Shown: positions 45,558-55,031, numbered from the stretch's first letter. The stretch is DNA of 64,000 bases from Marinobacter sp. 2_MG-2023 (GCF_030546935.1 NZ_JAUOPH010000001.1:744001-808000), one strand, 5' to 3'. Notes: generated by a model not told the origin, from the letters alone. Translations and numbers: made by a program.

Positions 45558-46700
45558 TCAGGCCGTGATCATCCTGCGATGGGTGTGTATGGACATCAGA
45601 ATTCCAAACGCGGCCATCAGCGTGACTGTCGATGTGCCCCCATAGGACACCAGCGGCAAGGGCACCCCGACCACGGGTAGCAAACCACTCACCATGCCGA
45701 CGTTTACGAATATATAGATGAAAAAGGTCATAGTCAGCGCGCCCGCTACCAGCCTGCTGAATGAATCCTGAGCGGTAACCGATATAAAGAGACACCGTAG
45801 AATAATCAGAAAATATACGCTGAGCAGCGCCAGAACCCCAATGAAGCCGAACTCCTCCGCCAGCACGGCGACAATAAAGTCCGTGTGGCTCTCTGGGAGA
45901 AACTCGAGATGCGACTGGGTACCCTGAAGCCAACCTTTTCCATCAAAACCACCGGAGCCAATGGCCGTTTTGGACTGGATAATGTTCCAGCCTGCACCCA
46001 ACGGGTCGCTTTGGGGGTCGAGTAGTGTGAGCACTCGCTGCTTCTGATAGTCGCGCATACCAAAAAACCACATCACGGGTGCGGCGACAGAGACCATAAC
46101 AAAAAATGCGCTGATCAGCTTCCAGCTCATGCCGGCGAAAAACACCACGAATAACCCCGCCATACCCACCAACAGGGAGGTTCCAAGGTCCGGCTGTTTC
46201 ACAATGAGCACCATGGGAAGCAGCACTATCGCGAGGCCTACACCGATGCGGGAAAGCCTTGGCGGTAAAAAATGCCGTGACAGGTACCAGGCAGCCATCA
46301 TGGGTACGACCAGTTTCATCAGTTCTGAGGGCTGAAATCTGGGCAACCCTGGCAGTGCAAGCCAGCGCTGAGCACCTTTCGCGCCGACACCCACGACCAA
46401 TACTGCTATCAGACCCACCAGTCCCAGGCCATACAGCCAGGGTGCCCAGCGACGAAATACAGAGGGGTCAAGCTGGGCAAAAACCAGCATCACAATAAAG
46501 GCAACGCCAAAACGTAGACCTTGCGCTTTGACCACATCAAAATTGCGGTCTGCGCCGCTATAAAGCACAAACAGGCCGCCGGAAACCAGGATTAAAAGCA
46601 GCAGAAGCAGTATCGGATCGACGTGCAGAGCTGACCATAGCCCCCTTGGACGCCCTAGAGGGTTGCTTGCCGTTGAACTGAACACTTCCCGGGTGGCCAT
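45558..46700 (-). CDS. rodA: Rod-shape peptidoglycan glycosyltransferase RodA
   Basis: SEDS-family polymerase of the elongasome, working with PBP2. It has 380 residues and ten membrane segments. SEDS signatures include LPGLPRFQPSELMKL, with the catalytic Asp pair in KQPDLGTSLLVGMAG, and GLLPVVGVPLPLVSYGGTS at the C-terminal end. Its ATG shares one base with the mrdA stop, so synthesis is coupled to its partner. Confidence 0.96.
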   Translation of the reverse strand: MATREVFSSTASNPLGRPRGLWSALHVDPILLLLLLILVSGGLFVLYSGADRNFDVVKAQGLRFGVAFIVMLVFAQLDPSVFRRWAPWLYGLGLVGLIAVLVVGVGAKGAQRWLALPGLPRFQPSELMKLVVPMMAAWYLSRHFLPPRLSRIGVGLAIVLLPMVLIVKQPDLGTSLLVGMAGLFVVFFAGMSWKLISAFFVMVSVAAPVMWFFGMRDYQKQRVLTLLDPQSDPLGAGWNIIQSKTAIGSGGFDGKGWLQGTQSHLEFLPESHTDFIVAVLAEEFGFIGVLALLSVYFLIILRCLFISVTAQDSFSRLVAGALTMTFFIYIFVNVGMVSGLLPVVGVPLPLVSYGGTSTVTLMAAFGILMSIHTHRRMITA

Positions 46701-48598
46701 TAACGAACCTCGTTCTCAATATCGGTTTGGCTGACCAGCGCGCCGTCGCCAGATTCAGAAAACTCCTGTATCCATGCGTCGAACAGCGCCCGGGCAACAG
46801 GCGCTGCGGTACTGCTGCCCCCGCCTCCGTTCTCGACAATTATCGCCACTGCAATCTGCGGGTTTTTCAAGGGCGCGAAGCCAACAAACAAGGCGTGATC
46901 ACGCAACCGCTCCCGCACCTCTTCAGCATCGTATTCTTCATCTTCTGCAAGGCTGAAAACCTGGGCCGTGCCGGTTTTCCCGGCCATACGGTAAGACGCC
47001 CCGCGGCCCGCTCCGCGCGCTGTTCCCTTCACGCCATGCATAACTTCGGCCATGGAATCGGCAATAAAATCCCAGTCGCTGGGATCCTTCAGCTGCAGGG
47101 GCTCATGAGTTTCACCCGGCAAAAACTCCTCTGGAGATCGATCCCCCTGTATACCCTTCAAAAGCCGGGGCTCGACCCACTCCCCTCGATTGGCGATCAG
47201 TGCTGTCGCGGTGGCGAGCTGCAAGGGCGTTGATAACATGAAGCCCTGACCGATCCCGAGATTGACAGTGTCGCCCGGGTACCAGGGTTCATTGCGCGTG
47301 GCCCTCTTCCAGTCGGGAGACGGCAGAAGGCCACTCAAAGCCCCGGACACATCCAGGGTTGCGTCTTCTCCAAAACCGAAGCGGGATAAATAGCTGACCA
47401 TGGTATCAACGCCCATTTCCACAGCAGCTTCATAAAAATAAACGTCGCAGGACTGGGCCATTGCATAGGTTAGATCAACCCAACCATGCCCTCCTCGCTT
47501 CCAATCTCGCCAACGACGGCCGACGGAGTTGATCTGGAAGTGTCCAGGGTCCCAAATGGTGAGATCCCGGGTTACTGCGCCACTATCAAGTGCTGCAATT
47601 GCCAGCATGGGCTTCAGCGTGGAACCGGGAGGGTATTGTCCACGCAGTGCCCGGTTGAATAGAGGTTTGTCTTTGCTGTCACTCAACTCGCGGTAATCCG
47701 ATACACTGATACCGGTGACAAACTTGTTAGCGTCGAATCCCGGTACGCTGGCTAGCGCCAGTATCCCGCCGGTTGCAGGCTCAATGGCGACGATAGCCCC
47801 CCGACGGCCATCCAGAAGCTCATGCGCCCGGTTCTGCAGCCGCAGATCAATGTGCAACTCAAGATCTTCACCCGGCACGGGATTCTCCCGCTCCAGAACC
47901 CTCAGAGTTCGTCCACGCGCATTGGTCTCTACGTGCTGATAACCAACTCTTCCGTGCAACAATTCTTCGTAAAAGCGTTCGACACCGGATTTCCCAATGT
48001 AGTTAGTGCCGGCGTAGTTGACCGGATCAATCCGTTGCAACTCATCGCGATTAATACGACCAACAAAACCCAACGCATGGGCCGTCAGTTCACTATGGGG
48101 ATAATACCGAACCAGCTCAGCTTCAACTTCTACGCCGGGCAGTTCGTGCCGATGCACCGCCAGGCGAGCAATCTCGTCTTCGGTCAGGTCATAACGCAGT
48201 GGAATTTCCTGAAAAGGGCGCCGGGGCTCACGAAGACGGCGTTGAAACCGCTCCATATCCTCTTCGGAAACATCGAGAATCCTGGCCAACTGCTCTAGTG
48301 TCGCTTCCATACCGCCAACCCGTTCTGGCACTACGGTTACACTGAACACCGGGCGATTTTCCGCCAGTAACACCTGATTCCGGTCGTAAACCAGCCCCCG
48401 GGGAGGCGGCACAGACTGGACCTGAACACGGTTTTTATCGGAGAGAGTGGTGTAGATATCGTGCTCCACGACCTGGAGCTGATACATCCGCGCTACGAGC
48501 GTTGCCAGGAGCAAAAACACGACCACGAGCATAACCATGGCACGACGCTGGAAAAGCCGGCGCTCGGCGGCTGTGTCCTTGAATTCACCCCACGGCAT
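46700..48598 (-). CDS. mrdA: Penicillin-binding protein 2
   Basis: Transpeptidase of the elongation machinery. The 632 residues comprise a cytoplasmic tail, one membrane helix (AMVMLVVVFLLLATLVARMYQ), a dimerisation domain (about 60-220) and the penicillin-binding module with SxxK in GSTLKPML near residue 326, SxN in AQSCDVYF and KTG in MAGKTGTAQV near 538. It lies between rlmH and rodA, with nine bases to rlmH; the order is standard. Confidence 0.97.
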   Translation of the reverse strand: MPWGEFKDTAAERRLFQRRAMVMLVVVFLLLATLVARMYQLQVVEHDIYTTLSDKNRVQVQSVPPPRGLVYDRNQVLLAENRPVFSVTVVPERVGGMEATLEQLARILDVSEEDMERFQRRLREPRRPFQEIPLRYDLTEDEIARLAVHRHELPGVEVEAELVRYYPHSELTAHALGFVGRINRDELQRIDPVNYAGTNYIGKSGVERFYEELLHGRVGYQHVETNARGRTLRVLERENPVPGEDLELHIDLRLQNRAHELLDGRRGAIVAIEPATGGILALASVPGFDANKFVTGISVSDYRELSDSKDKPLFNRALRGQYPPGSTLKPMLAIAALDSGAVTRDLTIWDPGHFQINSVGRRWRDWKRGGHGWVDLTYAMAQSCDVYFYEAAVEMGVDTMVSYLSRFGFGEDATLDVSGALSGLLPSPDWKRATRNEPWYPGDTVNLGIGQGFMLSTPLQLATATALIANRGEWVEPRLLKGIQGDRSPEEFLPGETHEPLQLKDPSDWDFIADSMAEVMHGVKGTARGAGRGASYRMAGKTGTAQVFSLAEDEEYDAEEVRERLRDHALFVGFAPLKNPQIAVAIIVENGGGGSSTAAPVARALFDAWIQEFSESGDGALVSQTDIENEVR

Positions 48599-48607
48599 GG
48601 ATGCTTC

Positions 48608-49078
48608 CTAGGCCCGATGATACGGGTGGTTACGGGTAATCGACCAGGCCCGATAAAGCTGCTCCGCAAGCAGGATTCGAACCAGAGGGTGGGGCAAGGT
48701 AAGCGGTGAGAGCGACCACTGCTGATCGGCACGTTGACGGCATGGCTCTGCCAGGCCGTCAGGGCCGCCTACAAGAAAGCTCACATCCCGACCATCCTGC
48801 TGCCAGTTTTCGAGCTGGCTGGCCAGTTTTTCGGTGGACCAGGGGCGGCCAGTCACTTCCAGAGCAACAACTCGGTCTCTGGAACCTGTAGCCGCTAATA
48901 CAGCGTCGCTTTCGCGCTGCATCAACCTCGGGATATCGGCATTTTTGCCACGATGAGGCATGGCGATTTCAACCAACTCAAGCGGCATTTCCGGGGGCAT
49001 ACGCCGAGCGTAATCGTCGTAGCCCTTACTGACCCAGTCGGGCATTTTCTGCCCCACGCAGATCAGACGCAACCGCAC
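48608..49078 (-). CDS. rlmH: 23S rRNA (pseudouridine 1915-N3)-methyltransferase
   Basis: SPOUT enzyme modifying pseudouridine 1915 of helix 69 in the assembled 70S ribosome. It has 156 residues: [26 protein letters not shown] start, FLVGGPDGL knot segment and [26 protein letters not shown] end. It starts with a GTG two bases after the rsfS stop, so translation is coupled. Confidence 0.96.
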   Translation of the reverse strand: MRLRLICVGQKMPDWVSKGYDDYARRMPPEMPLELVEIAMPHRGKNADIPRLMQRESDAVLAATGSRDRVVALEVTGRPWSTEKLASQLENWQQDGRDVSFLVGGPDGLAEPCRQRADQQWSLSPLTLPHPLVRILLAEQLYRAWSITRNHPYHRA

Positions 49079-49080
49079 GG

Positions 49081-49431
49081 TTACTCGCTGCCCGCAGCAC
49101 CGACATCCGGCGCATCGCGCCAGAAGCGCTCCAGGTCGTAAAACTCGCGGGTAGCAGGCAGCATCACGTGGACAACGACATCTCCCATATCCACCAAAAT
49201 CCAGTCACTGCCACCACCACCTTCTACACTGCTGACACGGACACCCTTCTCTTTGGCGTCGACGACAACAGAATCCGCAAGGGATTTTACGTGGCGGTTG
49301 GACGTTCCGGATGCCAGAACCATAAAGTCGGTAACGCTGGTGCGGTCCCGTACATCAATAACGCTGATGTCCTTTGCTTTTACGTCTTCAAGTGCATTCA
49401 CTATCAGATCTTTGAGTTGCTCTGCCTGCAT
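49081..49431 (-). CDS. rsfS: Ribosomal silencing factor RsfS
   Basis: Binds L14 and blocks subunit joining under starvation. The 116 residues include the family segment [35 protein letters not shown] and the C-terminal [29 protein letters not shown]. The ATG at 49431 has AGGGTG just upstream; a GTG at 49437 is in frame but badly placed. It lies between nadD and rlmH, as in most gammaproteobacteria. Confidence 0.94.
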   Translation of the reverse strand: MQAEQLKDLIVNALEDVKAKDISVIDVRDRTSVTDFMVLASGTSNRHVKSLADSVVVDAKEKGVRVSSVEGGGGSDWILVDMGDVVVHVMLPATREFYDLERFWRDAPDVGAAGSE

Positions 49432-49501
49432 AATCACCCTGTTGTCCGGGTGCCGGCCGGAATGGCCACCCGAAAAGTCGTATTCAAACGCGATTGTAAC
49501 A

Positions 49502-50182
49502 CTAAAAGTTCTTTACGGGGCATGCCCCGTAAAGCCCCATACGCTGAATCTCCACCCAGACCCTATCGGGCATAAGATAACGAGGGGATCGCCCGCTACC
49601 AATGCGCTCACGGATACCGGTTGCGGAGATGTCCAACCAGGGCGGATCCAGCTCCAGAATGCGGCCGGACACCTCGCGACTCAAGGCTTCGATGTTCCCA
49701 GCTTCACTGCCGGTATCATTCCCAACGCCACGTTCCGCCAGCAATCTGGCAGGTTCACCAACAGGATCCAGCTCAGCACCCGGGCGCCGCACAACAATAA
49801 TGTGGGCGAGGCCTGATATCTTCTGCCACTCTTTCCACTTGTCAAAACCGGCGAATGCATCCGTACCCACAACCATCACCAGAGGTATATCTGCACCCAG
49901 TTCACCGCGCAGCTGACGCAGCGTATCTGCCGTATAGGAGGCTCCTTCGCGGCGCAATTCGCGGTCATCAATGCTCAGGCGGGGTTCGCCCTCTATTGCC
50001 AGCTCCAGCAAGCGCAGCCGTTGCGCGGCCGTGGCGCCGGTCTGCCCCCGGTGCGGCGGAATATGACAGGGAACAAGGCTGACCGGCACCTTTCCCAGCC
50101 GCTCGCTGACCTCAAGCGCTAGACGCAGATGCCCATGGTGCACCGGGTCGAAGGTACCGCCATAAATCACATGCATCGGCAT
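49502..50182 (-). CDS. nadD: Nicotinate-nucleotide adenylyltransferase
   Basis: Forms nicotinate adenine dinucleotide in NAD synthesis. It has 226 residues, with [18 protein letters not shown] (the HxGH nucleotidyltransferase site) at the N-terminus and [10 protein letters not shown] near residue 198 (ISSTxxR-type motif). The ATG overlaps the proA stop by one base (TGATG). The last ten codons coincide with a perfect 22-base palindrome (49512-49533). Confidence 0.95.
   Translation of the reverse strand: MPMHVIYGGTFDPVHHGHLRLALEVSERLGKVPVSLVPCHIPPHRGQTGATAAQRLRLLELAIEGEPRLSIDDRELRREGASYTADTLRQLRGELGADIPLVMVVGTDAFAGFDKWKEWQKISGLAHIIVVRRPGAELDPVGEPARLLAERGVGNDTGSEAGNIEALSREVSGRILELDPPWLDISATGIRERIGSGRSPRYLMPDRVWVEIQRMGLYGACPVKNF
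49512..49533. repeat. Perfect 22-base palindrome at the 3' end of nadD
   Basis: Eleven-base arms TTTACGGGGCA and TGCCCCGTAAA with no loop, overlapping codons for the C-terminal YGACPVK. No T tract follows on either strand, so it is not an ordinary terminator. It could be an RNA-processing hairpin or a protein-binding dyad. Confidence 0.6.
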
Positions 50183-51438
50183 CAGGCCCGGATATGGCCA
50201 TCGCCAAAGACAACGTATTTCTGCGATGTCAGGCCCTCAAGCCCAACCGGGCCGCGGGCGTGTATTTTGTCGGTGGAGATACCGATCTCGGCCCCAAGAC
50301 CATACTCGAATCCGTCAGCAAAGCGCGTCGATGCATTAACCATCACCGAGCTTGAATCAACTTCTGTAATAAATCGTCTGGCGCGAGTGTAGTTCTCCGT
50401 GATGATGCTGTCAGTATGCTGGGAACTGTACCGATTAATATGGGCGATGGCCCCGTCCAGGCCTTCTACCACGCGGATAGCCAGCACTGGAGCCAGATAC
50501 TCTTCCTCCCAATCTGCTTCCGTGGCTGCTGTTATATCTGTAAGAATTTCCCGGGTCTGCTCGCACCCACGCAGCTCAACGCCCTTTTCGGTAAAAGCCG
50601 GGCCCAGCAGCGGCAGCATGTCAGCAGCGATTTCCTTATCCAACAACAGGGTCTCCATGGTATTGCAGGTGCCGTACCGGTGAGTTTTGGCATTAACGGC
50701 AACTTTCACTGCCTTTTCCGGATCCGCATGGCTGTCGATATAAACATGGCACACACCATCAAGGTGCTTGATAACCGGAACCCGTGCGTCACGACTAATT
50801 CGCTCGATCAATCCCTTTCCACCTCTGGGCACAATGACATCCACATATTCCGGCAAGGTAATCAGTTCGCCAACAGCCGCGCGATCGGTGGTTTTGATAA
50901 CCTGCACCGCCGATTCCGGCAAGCCGACCTCCGCAAGACCTTGTGCCAGGCAACGGGCAATAGCCTGATTGGAATGAATGGATTCAGAACCTCCGCGCAA
51001 AATAGTGGCGTTGCCGGATTTGAGACACAGACTCGCGGCCTCAACGGTTACATTGGGGCGGGATTCATAAATAATGCCGATAACACCCAGGGGCACACGC
51101 ATCTTACCGACCTGGATGCCGGACGGGCGGTAGGCCATGTCGGTAATTGCGCCAATGGGGTCCGGCAAGCCGGCTACCTGACGAAGCCCTTCGATCATAG
51201 TGTCGATCCGCGCTGGTGTTAGCTCAAGCCGGTCCAGCATAGCGTCATCCAGACCACTTTCCCTTCCACCGGCAAGATCCAGGGCATTCGCCTCGGCGAG
51301 TTCACTACGAGCCGCATCCAGCGCTTCGGCGGTTGCCAGCAGCGCGCGATTACGTGTTTCTGTCGTCGAACGGGCTACAAGTGTGGCCGCTGCACGGGCT
51401 TGCTGACCGACTTCGGTCATATAAGCTGCAATATCCAT
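50182..51438 (-). CDS. proA: Gamma-glutamyl phosphate reductase
   Basis: Second step of proline synthesis: NADPH reduction of glutamyl 5-phosphate to the semialdehyde. It has 418 residues. The aldehyde-dehydrogenase fold carries the catalytic Cys in [15 protein letters not shown] near residue 256 and the nucleotide-binding [21 protein letters not shown] near 120. AAGG precedes the ATG. It begins the leftward proA-nadD-rsfS-rlmH-mrdA-rodA block and is divergent from the GGDEF-like genes. Confidence 0.96.
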   Translation of the reverse strand: MDIAAYMTEVGQQARAAATLVARSTTETRNRALLATAEALDAARSELAEANALDLAGGRESGLDDAMLDRLELTPARIDTMIEGLRQVAGLPDPIGAITDMAYRPSGIQVGKMRVPLGVIGIIYESRPNVTVEAASLCLKSGNATILRGGSESIHSNQAIARCLAQGLAEVGLPESAVQVIKTTDRAAVGELITLPEYVDVIVPRGGKGLIERISRDARVPVIKHLDGVCHVYIDSHADPEKAVKVAVNAKTHRYGTCNTMETLLLDKEIAADMLPLLGPAFTEKGVELRGCEQTREILTDITAATEADWEEEYLAPVLAIRVVEGLDGAIAHINRYSSQHTDSIITENYTRARRFITEVDSSSVMVNASTRFADGFEYGLGAEIGISTDKIHARGPVGLEGLTSQKYVVFGDGHIRA

Positions 51439-51500
51439 CCCTTTACCTTATGTATTTTCAGTCAGAATTCAGGAATAAGACGCTAACTTTACCTTTCCCG

Positions 51501-51542
51501 TTTCAAGTACGCACCCCAAACAGATATTATACCGCTGCGGTA
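51501..51542 (+). promoter_or_regulatory. Possible promoter with overlapping dyad before the GGDEF-like operon
   Basis: TTTCAA (51501-51506) and TATTAT (51525-51530) are 18 bases apart. Directly after the -10 is the dyad TACCGC-T-GCGGTA (51530-51542), six-base arms, placed where a repressor would block initiation. The promoter match is modest; the dyad is exact. Confidence 0.45.
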
Positions 51543-51572
51543 CAACGGGAACCCCGGAAAAGGACGAATACC

Positions 51573-52583
51573 ATGGCCCAGAAGGCCGAAAAGTTTTTGC
51601 TCAGCCGGCTATCACGCGCCAGCCTTGCATTTTTTGTGGCCGTGGCTGTTGCGTGCGCCTTACTTGGAGAGCCGCTTACCGCGGCATGTGCTGCAGCTGC
51701 CGCGGGAATAATCATCAGTGGGCGCAGTTTCCATCCGGGGCGCGCAGCCAGCCCCTGGCCAACCGTTCAGAAACTGTTTTTTGCGACCCTGATACTACTA
51801 CTGATGATGAGTTTCTGGACTGGCCCCTGGGCACTCAGTCACTGGCTTTATGCCCTTGTATTGATTGCATTTGCGCTGGTCCCCAGGGGAATTGCCACCC
51901 TGGTAACGGTGATCATGGTCGTTCTTGCAATGGCCGCGGCACACTGGGCCGAAGGCATCGCTGATCGCCACCAGATGATCAGCGCTTTTCTTCTAACCAT
52001 TCTACTTTCTGCCCTGCTGATCTTTCTGCGCGAATACAAAACTCGCCAGCTGGCACCTTTGAGGAGAACAGATGAACTCACGCAGGCCGCCAGCCGCGAA
52101 TACCTTTCTGCAGACCTGCACAAGGAAATCCAGCGCAGCGAACGCGAGGGAACGGACATGTCCATCATCATGATTGGTCTCGACGCCCATGCCAGCGACA
52201 ATGATCCGGACGAGGATATCCGCTCGATTCTTCCGCGAATCGGCCGCTTCCTGCACTCTCAGATACGGGATTTCGACACCTACTACCGGGCGGCAGATCT
52301 GCAATTTCTGGTGATACTACCGGGCGTAGCCACCCATGAGGCCATCACACAGGCAGAAACGATCCGCAAAGGGCTTGGTAAGCTGCTCGAAACTCACGGC
52401 ATGAACTTGACCGTCAGCACCGGCATTGCCGGGCTCAATATCGGCGATGATGCAAACAGCCTGCATCAGAGCGCAGCAAACGCGCTACGTCGTGCACAGC
52501 AACAGGGCGGCAACCGATCTCAGGCCTATAGCACCTGGGCACCCAACAACAACCAGACACGTGCGGAAGGATCTGCGCCATGA
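51573..52583 (+). CDS. Membrane protein with degenerate GGDEF domain, copy 1
   Basis: A 336-residue protein: five or six hydrophobic N-terminal helices (about 15-160), then a GGDEF-like domain from RRTDELTQAASREYLSADLHKEIQ. The active-site GGDEF position reads ADLQF (residues 241-245), so diguanylate cyclase activity is not expected. Five residues earlier the inhibitory-site motif RxxD is intact as R232-D-F-D235. The conserved GIAGLNIGDD and ALRRAQQQGGNR ends of the domain are present. AAAAGGACG lies before ATG 51573; the longer reading from 51333 runs into proA antisense and is rejected. Its stop overlaps the next start as ATGA. It may bind c-di-GMP as a receptor, like other degenerate GGDEF proteins such as PelD. 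Confidence 0.8.
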   Translation: MAQKAEKFLLSRLSRASLAFFVAVAVACALLGEPLTAACAAAAAGIIISGRSFHPGRAASPWPTVQKLFFATLILLLMMSFWTGPWALSHWLYALVLIAFALVPRGIATLVTVIMVVLAMAAAHWAEGIADRHQMISAFLLTILLSALLIFLREYKTRQLAPLRRTDELTQAASREYLSADLHKEIQRSEREGTDMSIIMIGLDAHASDNDPDEDIRSILPRIGRFLHSQIRDFDTYYRAADLQFLVILPGVATHEAITQAETIRKGLGKLLETHGMNLTVSTGIAGLNIGDDANSLHQSAANALRRAQQQGGNRSQAYSTWAPNNNQTRAEGSAP

Positions 52584-53578
52584 CAGAAACCCGGCTGAGA
52601 ACCTGGACACACAGCATTGGCTACGGCCTTGCCAGCCTGTTTATCTTTACTCTGGCACTACAAAACCTGCGCTATGGCTTTTACGAACTGTTTTATCTGG
52701 CAGCGGGCATGGCAGCCCTGACGCTCGCGGGCGTTGCCTATACTTTTCTTAGCCGCCGACACCAACTCTCCGCGCCCGGCCACCTGGTTATTCTCTCAGG
52801 TCTGAACAGTGGGCTTCTGGCGGCCATGTTAACCATGAACAGCCCGGGCATCTCCCACTGGGCCATGCCGCTACTTGTGCTCAATCTGCTGATACTGCCG
52901 CTCCGCCAGGCGCTTATGCTGTCTCTGCTTTTGCTTGCCCCAATGGCCATTGTGCTCTTTGTAAAGCAGGCTCCCGCCGACGCTTTGACGGCGATTAGCG
53001 GTCTGCTCATTGTCCTGACGGTCGCAGCCCTTTATATATGGCATTACGACCATATGGCGCAGTCGGCTGAAGACCTTGCTATTACCGACCCGGTTACGGG
53101 CGCGCACAACGCTCGCTTTCTTGATGAAACGCTACAAAAAGAAATCAGCCGGGCCATTGCCACCGGTCACAGCCTATCAGTCATCAACCTGACCATAGAT
53201 CACGCCGACGAGGCGGCTGACCTTCACGGACAGCCGGGTATACAGGGGCTGTTTTACAATATGACCCAGCACCTGTTCGACGTGATCCGGGCAGGCGACA
53301 CCCTGTACACACTGAATGATTCGGAATTCTTCCTGATTCTTCCATTTACACCCGAAGAAGGCGTTCGGGTAATTTCAGAACGCATAAGGCGCACCATCTC
53401 GGAACATCATTGGCCTGTGATCGGCAAAGCCACTGTCAGCCTGGGCTGCACAACCCGCGGCAGCAGTGACACTCGCACGGATACTCTGCGCAACCGCGCA
53501 CACCAGGCCATGCTCGAAGCCCGCAGGCGCGGGGCTGACACTGCCTGGTACAGTCCGGGAGAAACGCTTCGTTCATGA
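52580..53578 (+). CDS. Membrane protein with degenerate GGDEF domain, copy 2
   Basis: A 332-residue protein with about six N-terminal transmembrane helices and a C-terminal GGDEF-like domain from ITDPVTGAHNARFLDETLQKEISRA. The active site reads NDSEF (residues 246-250), keeping only Glu-Phe, while the RxxD inhibitory site is intact as R237-A-G-D240 with the normal five-residue spacing. Layout matches the upstream gene, so the two are likely diverged paralogues. Coupled to it by ATGA overlap, and to the DedA-PAP2 gene by another ATGA overlap. A c-di-GMP-binding sensor is the leading inference; enzymatic activity is unlikely. Confidence 0.8.
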   Translation: MTETRLRTWTHSIGYGLASLFIFTLALQNLRYGFYELFYLAAGMAALTLAGVAYTFLSRRHQLSAPGHLVILSGLNSGLLAAMLTMNSPGISHWAMPLLVLNLLILPLRQALMLSLLLLAPMAIVLFVKQAPADALTAISGLLIVLTVAALYIWHYDHMAQSAEDLAITDPVTGAHNARFLDETLQKEISRAIATGHSLSVINLTIDHADEAADLHGQPGIQGLFYNMTQHLFDVIRAGDTLYTLNDSEFFLILPFTPEEGVRVISERIRRTISEHHWPVIGKATVSLGCTTRGSSDTRTDTLRNRAHQAMLEARRRGADTAWYSPGETLRS

Positions 53579-55026
53579 ACAGCGTCTGGCTTACGGATCT
53601 TACCGCGTGGCTAAGTGCCAACCCGGGATGGTTGTCGCTAGCGCTGTTCAGCACCGCATTTGTTGAATCCCTGGCAGTTGCAGGCATTATCGTTCCAGGT
53701 GTCGCACTGTTGTTCGCCATTGCCGCACTGGCTGCGCAGATCGGCATGCCTCTGATGACTGCACTAATGTGGGCCGGAATGGGCGCGGTCGCAGGAGATG
53801 CAACAAGCTTTGCGATCGGCAGGCTTTTTCAGGGCCGGCTGACAAACGTGTGGCCTTTGAGCCGCCACCCCGAACTGATCAGAAAAGGTGAGCGCTTTTT
53901 CCGAAGTCACGGCGGCAAAAGCGTCATTATCGGGCGCTTTGTCGGGCCTGTCCGACCGATAATCCCACTCATCGCTGGCGCGCTTCTGATGCCCTGGCGC
54001 CGTTTCCTTGCATTCAATATAGCGTCAGCCCTTGGCTGGGCACCGGTTTATATTCTGCCGGGGTTTCTGGTGGGTAGCGCATTGGCGAGCGAAATTCAGC
54101 CACCTCCGCATTTTTACCTGGTTACTGGTATCAGTCTTGCGATTCTGGCGACAATCTACGTCATACTTTTTCGCTTTCAGCTGGGACTCGCTGAAGATGG
54201 CAGGTGTTATCTATGGCTACAGCGGCAAATGGCCCAGTATGAAACAACCCACCGTTTCTGGCGCCTTTACACCAATGAGCGCCCGGCACATGAGGGTGAG
54301 TTTCCGTTAGCCTCGCTGATGCTGGCGTTCGGCTCCATTGCCCTGCTGGTTGTCTGGGGGCAGCTCACAGCCATGACAGACCTGATTACGCCGTTCGATC
54401 AGCTGGCACTACAATGGTTCAGCGATTTACGCCGGCCACTCTTTGATGCCCCAGCAATCGTTGCCACCCTCATGGGCGACTCACCGGTGCTTTTCGCGGC
54501 AGCCGTGCTGGCTTGCCTGGTACTGGTATTTCGTGGGCACTACGCAGCCGCCGTTCATATACTGCTGGCTGCTGTTACGGCTACCGTGCTGGTGTGGGGC
54601 CTGAAATCTGCCATTGGCATTGTGCGTCCAGATCAGGTTATCAACCCACCCTTTTCCGGCTCGTTTCCCAGCGGCCATACCACAGGCACTACGGTGCTCG
54701 TAACGCTACTGGCCAGCTTTGTGGCAGCCGAAGCTCGCAACCGCAAGCGCTGGCAGACATACATCATGTTATCGTTACCACTGATTCCGGTAGCCCTCAG
54801 TCGGCTTTATCTGGGGGTGCACTGGTTCAGTGATATCGTCGGGGGATTGTTACTGGGCTTGGCAATCACCGGCGCAACAAGGGCCAGTTTCAGCCGGTTT
54901 GACCGGGTTCCCATAGCTCCGGATATTTTGACTTTTCTGGCGGCAATAGCCTGGCTGACGTTCAGCGGCTACTACATCTGGCTCATGTGGCCGGATGCCA
55001 TACAGCATTACACGCCAGCTTCCTGA
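53575..55026 (+). CDS. DedA-PAP2 fusion membrane phosphatase
   Basis: A 483-residue fusion. Residues about 1-200 are a DedA/SNARE-associated domain with FVESLAVAGIIVPGVALLF and the GRFVGPVRPIIPLIAGALLM signature; DedA proteins flip undecaprenyl phosphate and related lipids. Residues about 230-460 are a PAP2 phosphatase with all three motifs: KxxxxxxRP in LKSAIGIVRP (342-351), PSGH (365-368) and SRLYLGVHWFSD (408-419). A natural reading is removal of phosphate from a lipid carrier joined to its transport. It is translationally coupled to the two GGDEF-like genes. The fusion family itself is known in Pseudomonas-like genomes. Confidence 0.88.
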   Translation: MNSVWLTDLTAWLSANPGWLSLALFSTAFVESLAVAGIIVPGVALLFAIAALAAQIGMPLMTALMWAGMGAVAGDATSFAIGRLFQGRLTNVWPLSRHPELIRKGERFFRSHGGKSVIIGRFVGPVRPIIPLIAGALLMPWRRFLAFNIASALGWAPVYILPGFLVGSALASEIQPPPHFYLVTGISLAILATIYVILFRFQLGLAEDGRCYLWLQRQMAQYETTHRFWRLYTNERPAHEGEFPLASLMLAFGSIALLVVWGQLTAMTDLITPFDQLALQWFSDLRRPLFDAPAIVATLMGDSPVLFAAAVLACLVLVFRGHYAAAVHILLAAVTATVLVWGLKSAIGIVRPDQVINPPFSGSFPSGHTTGTTVLVTLLASFVAAEARNRKRWQTYIMLSLPLIPVALSRLYLGVHWFSDIVGGLLLGLAITGATRASFSRFDRVPIAPDILTFLAAIAWLTFSGYYIWLMWPDAIQHYTPAS

Positions 55027-55031
55027 TTTCC

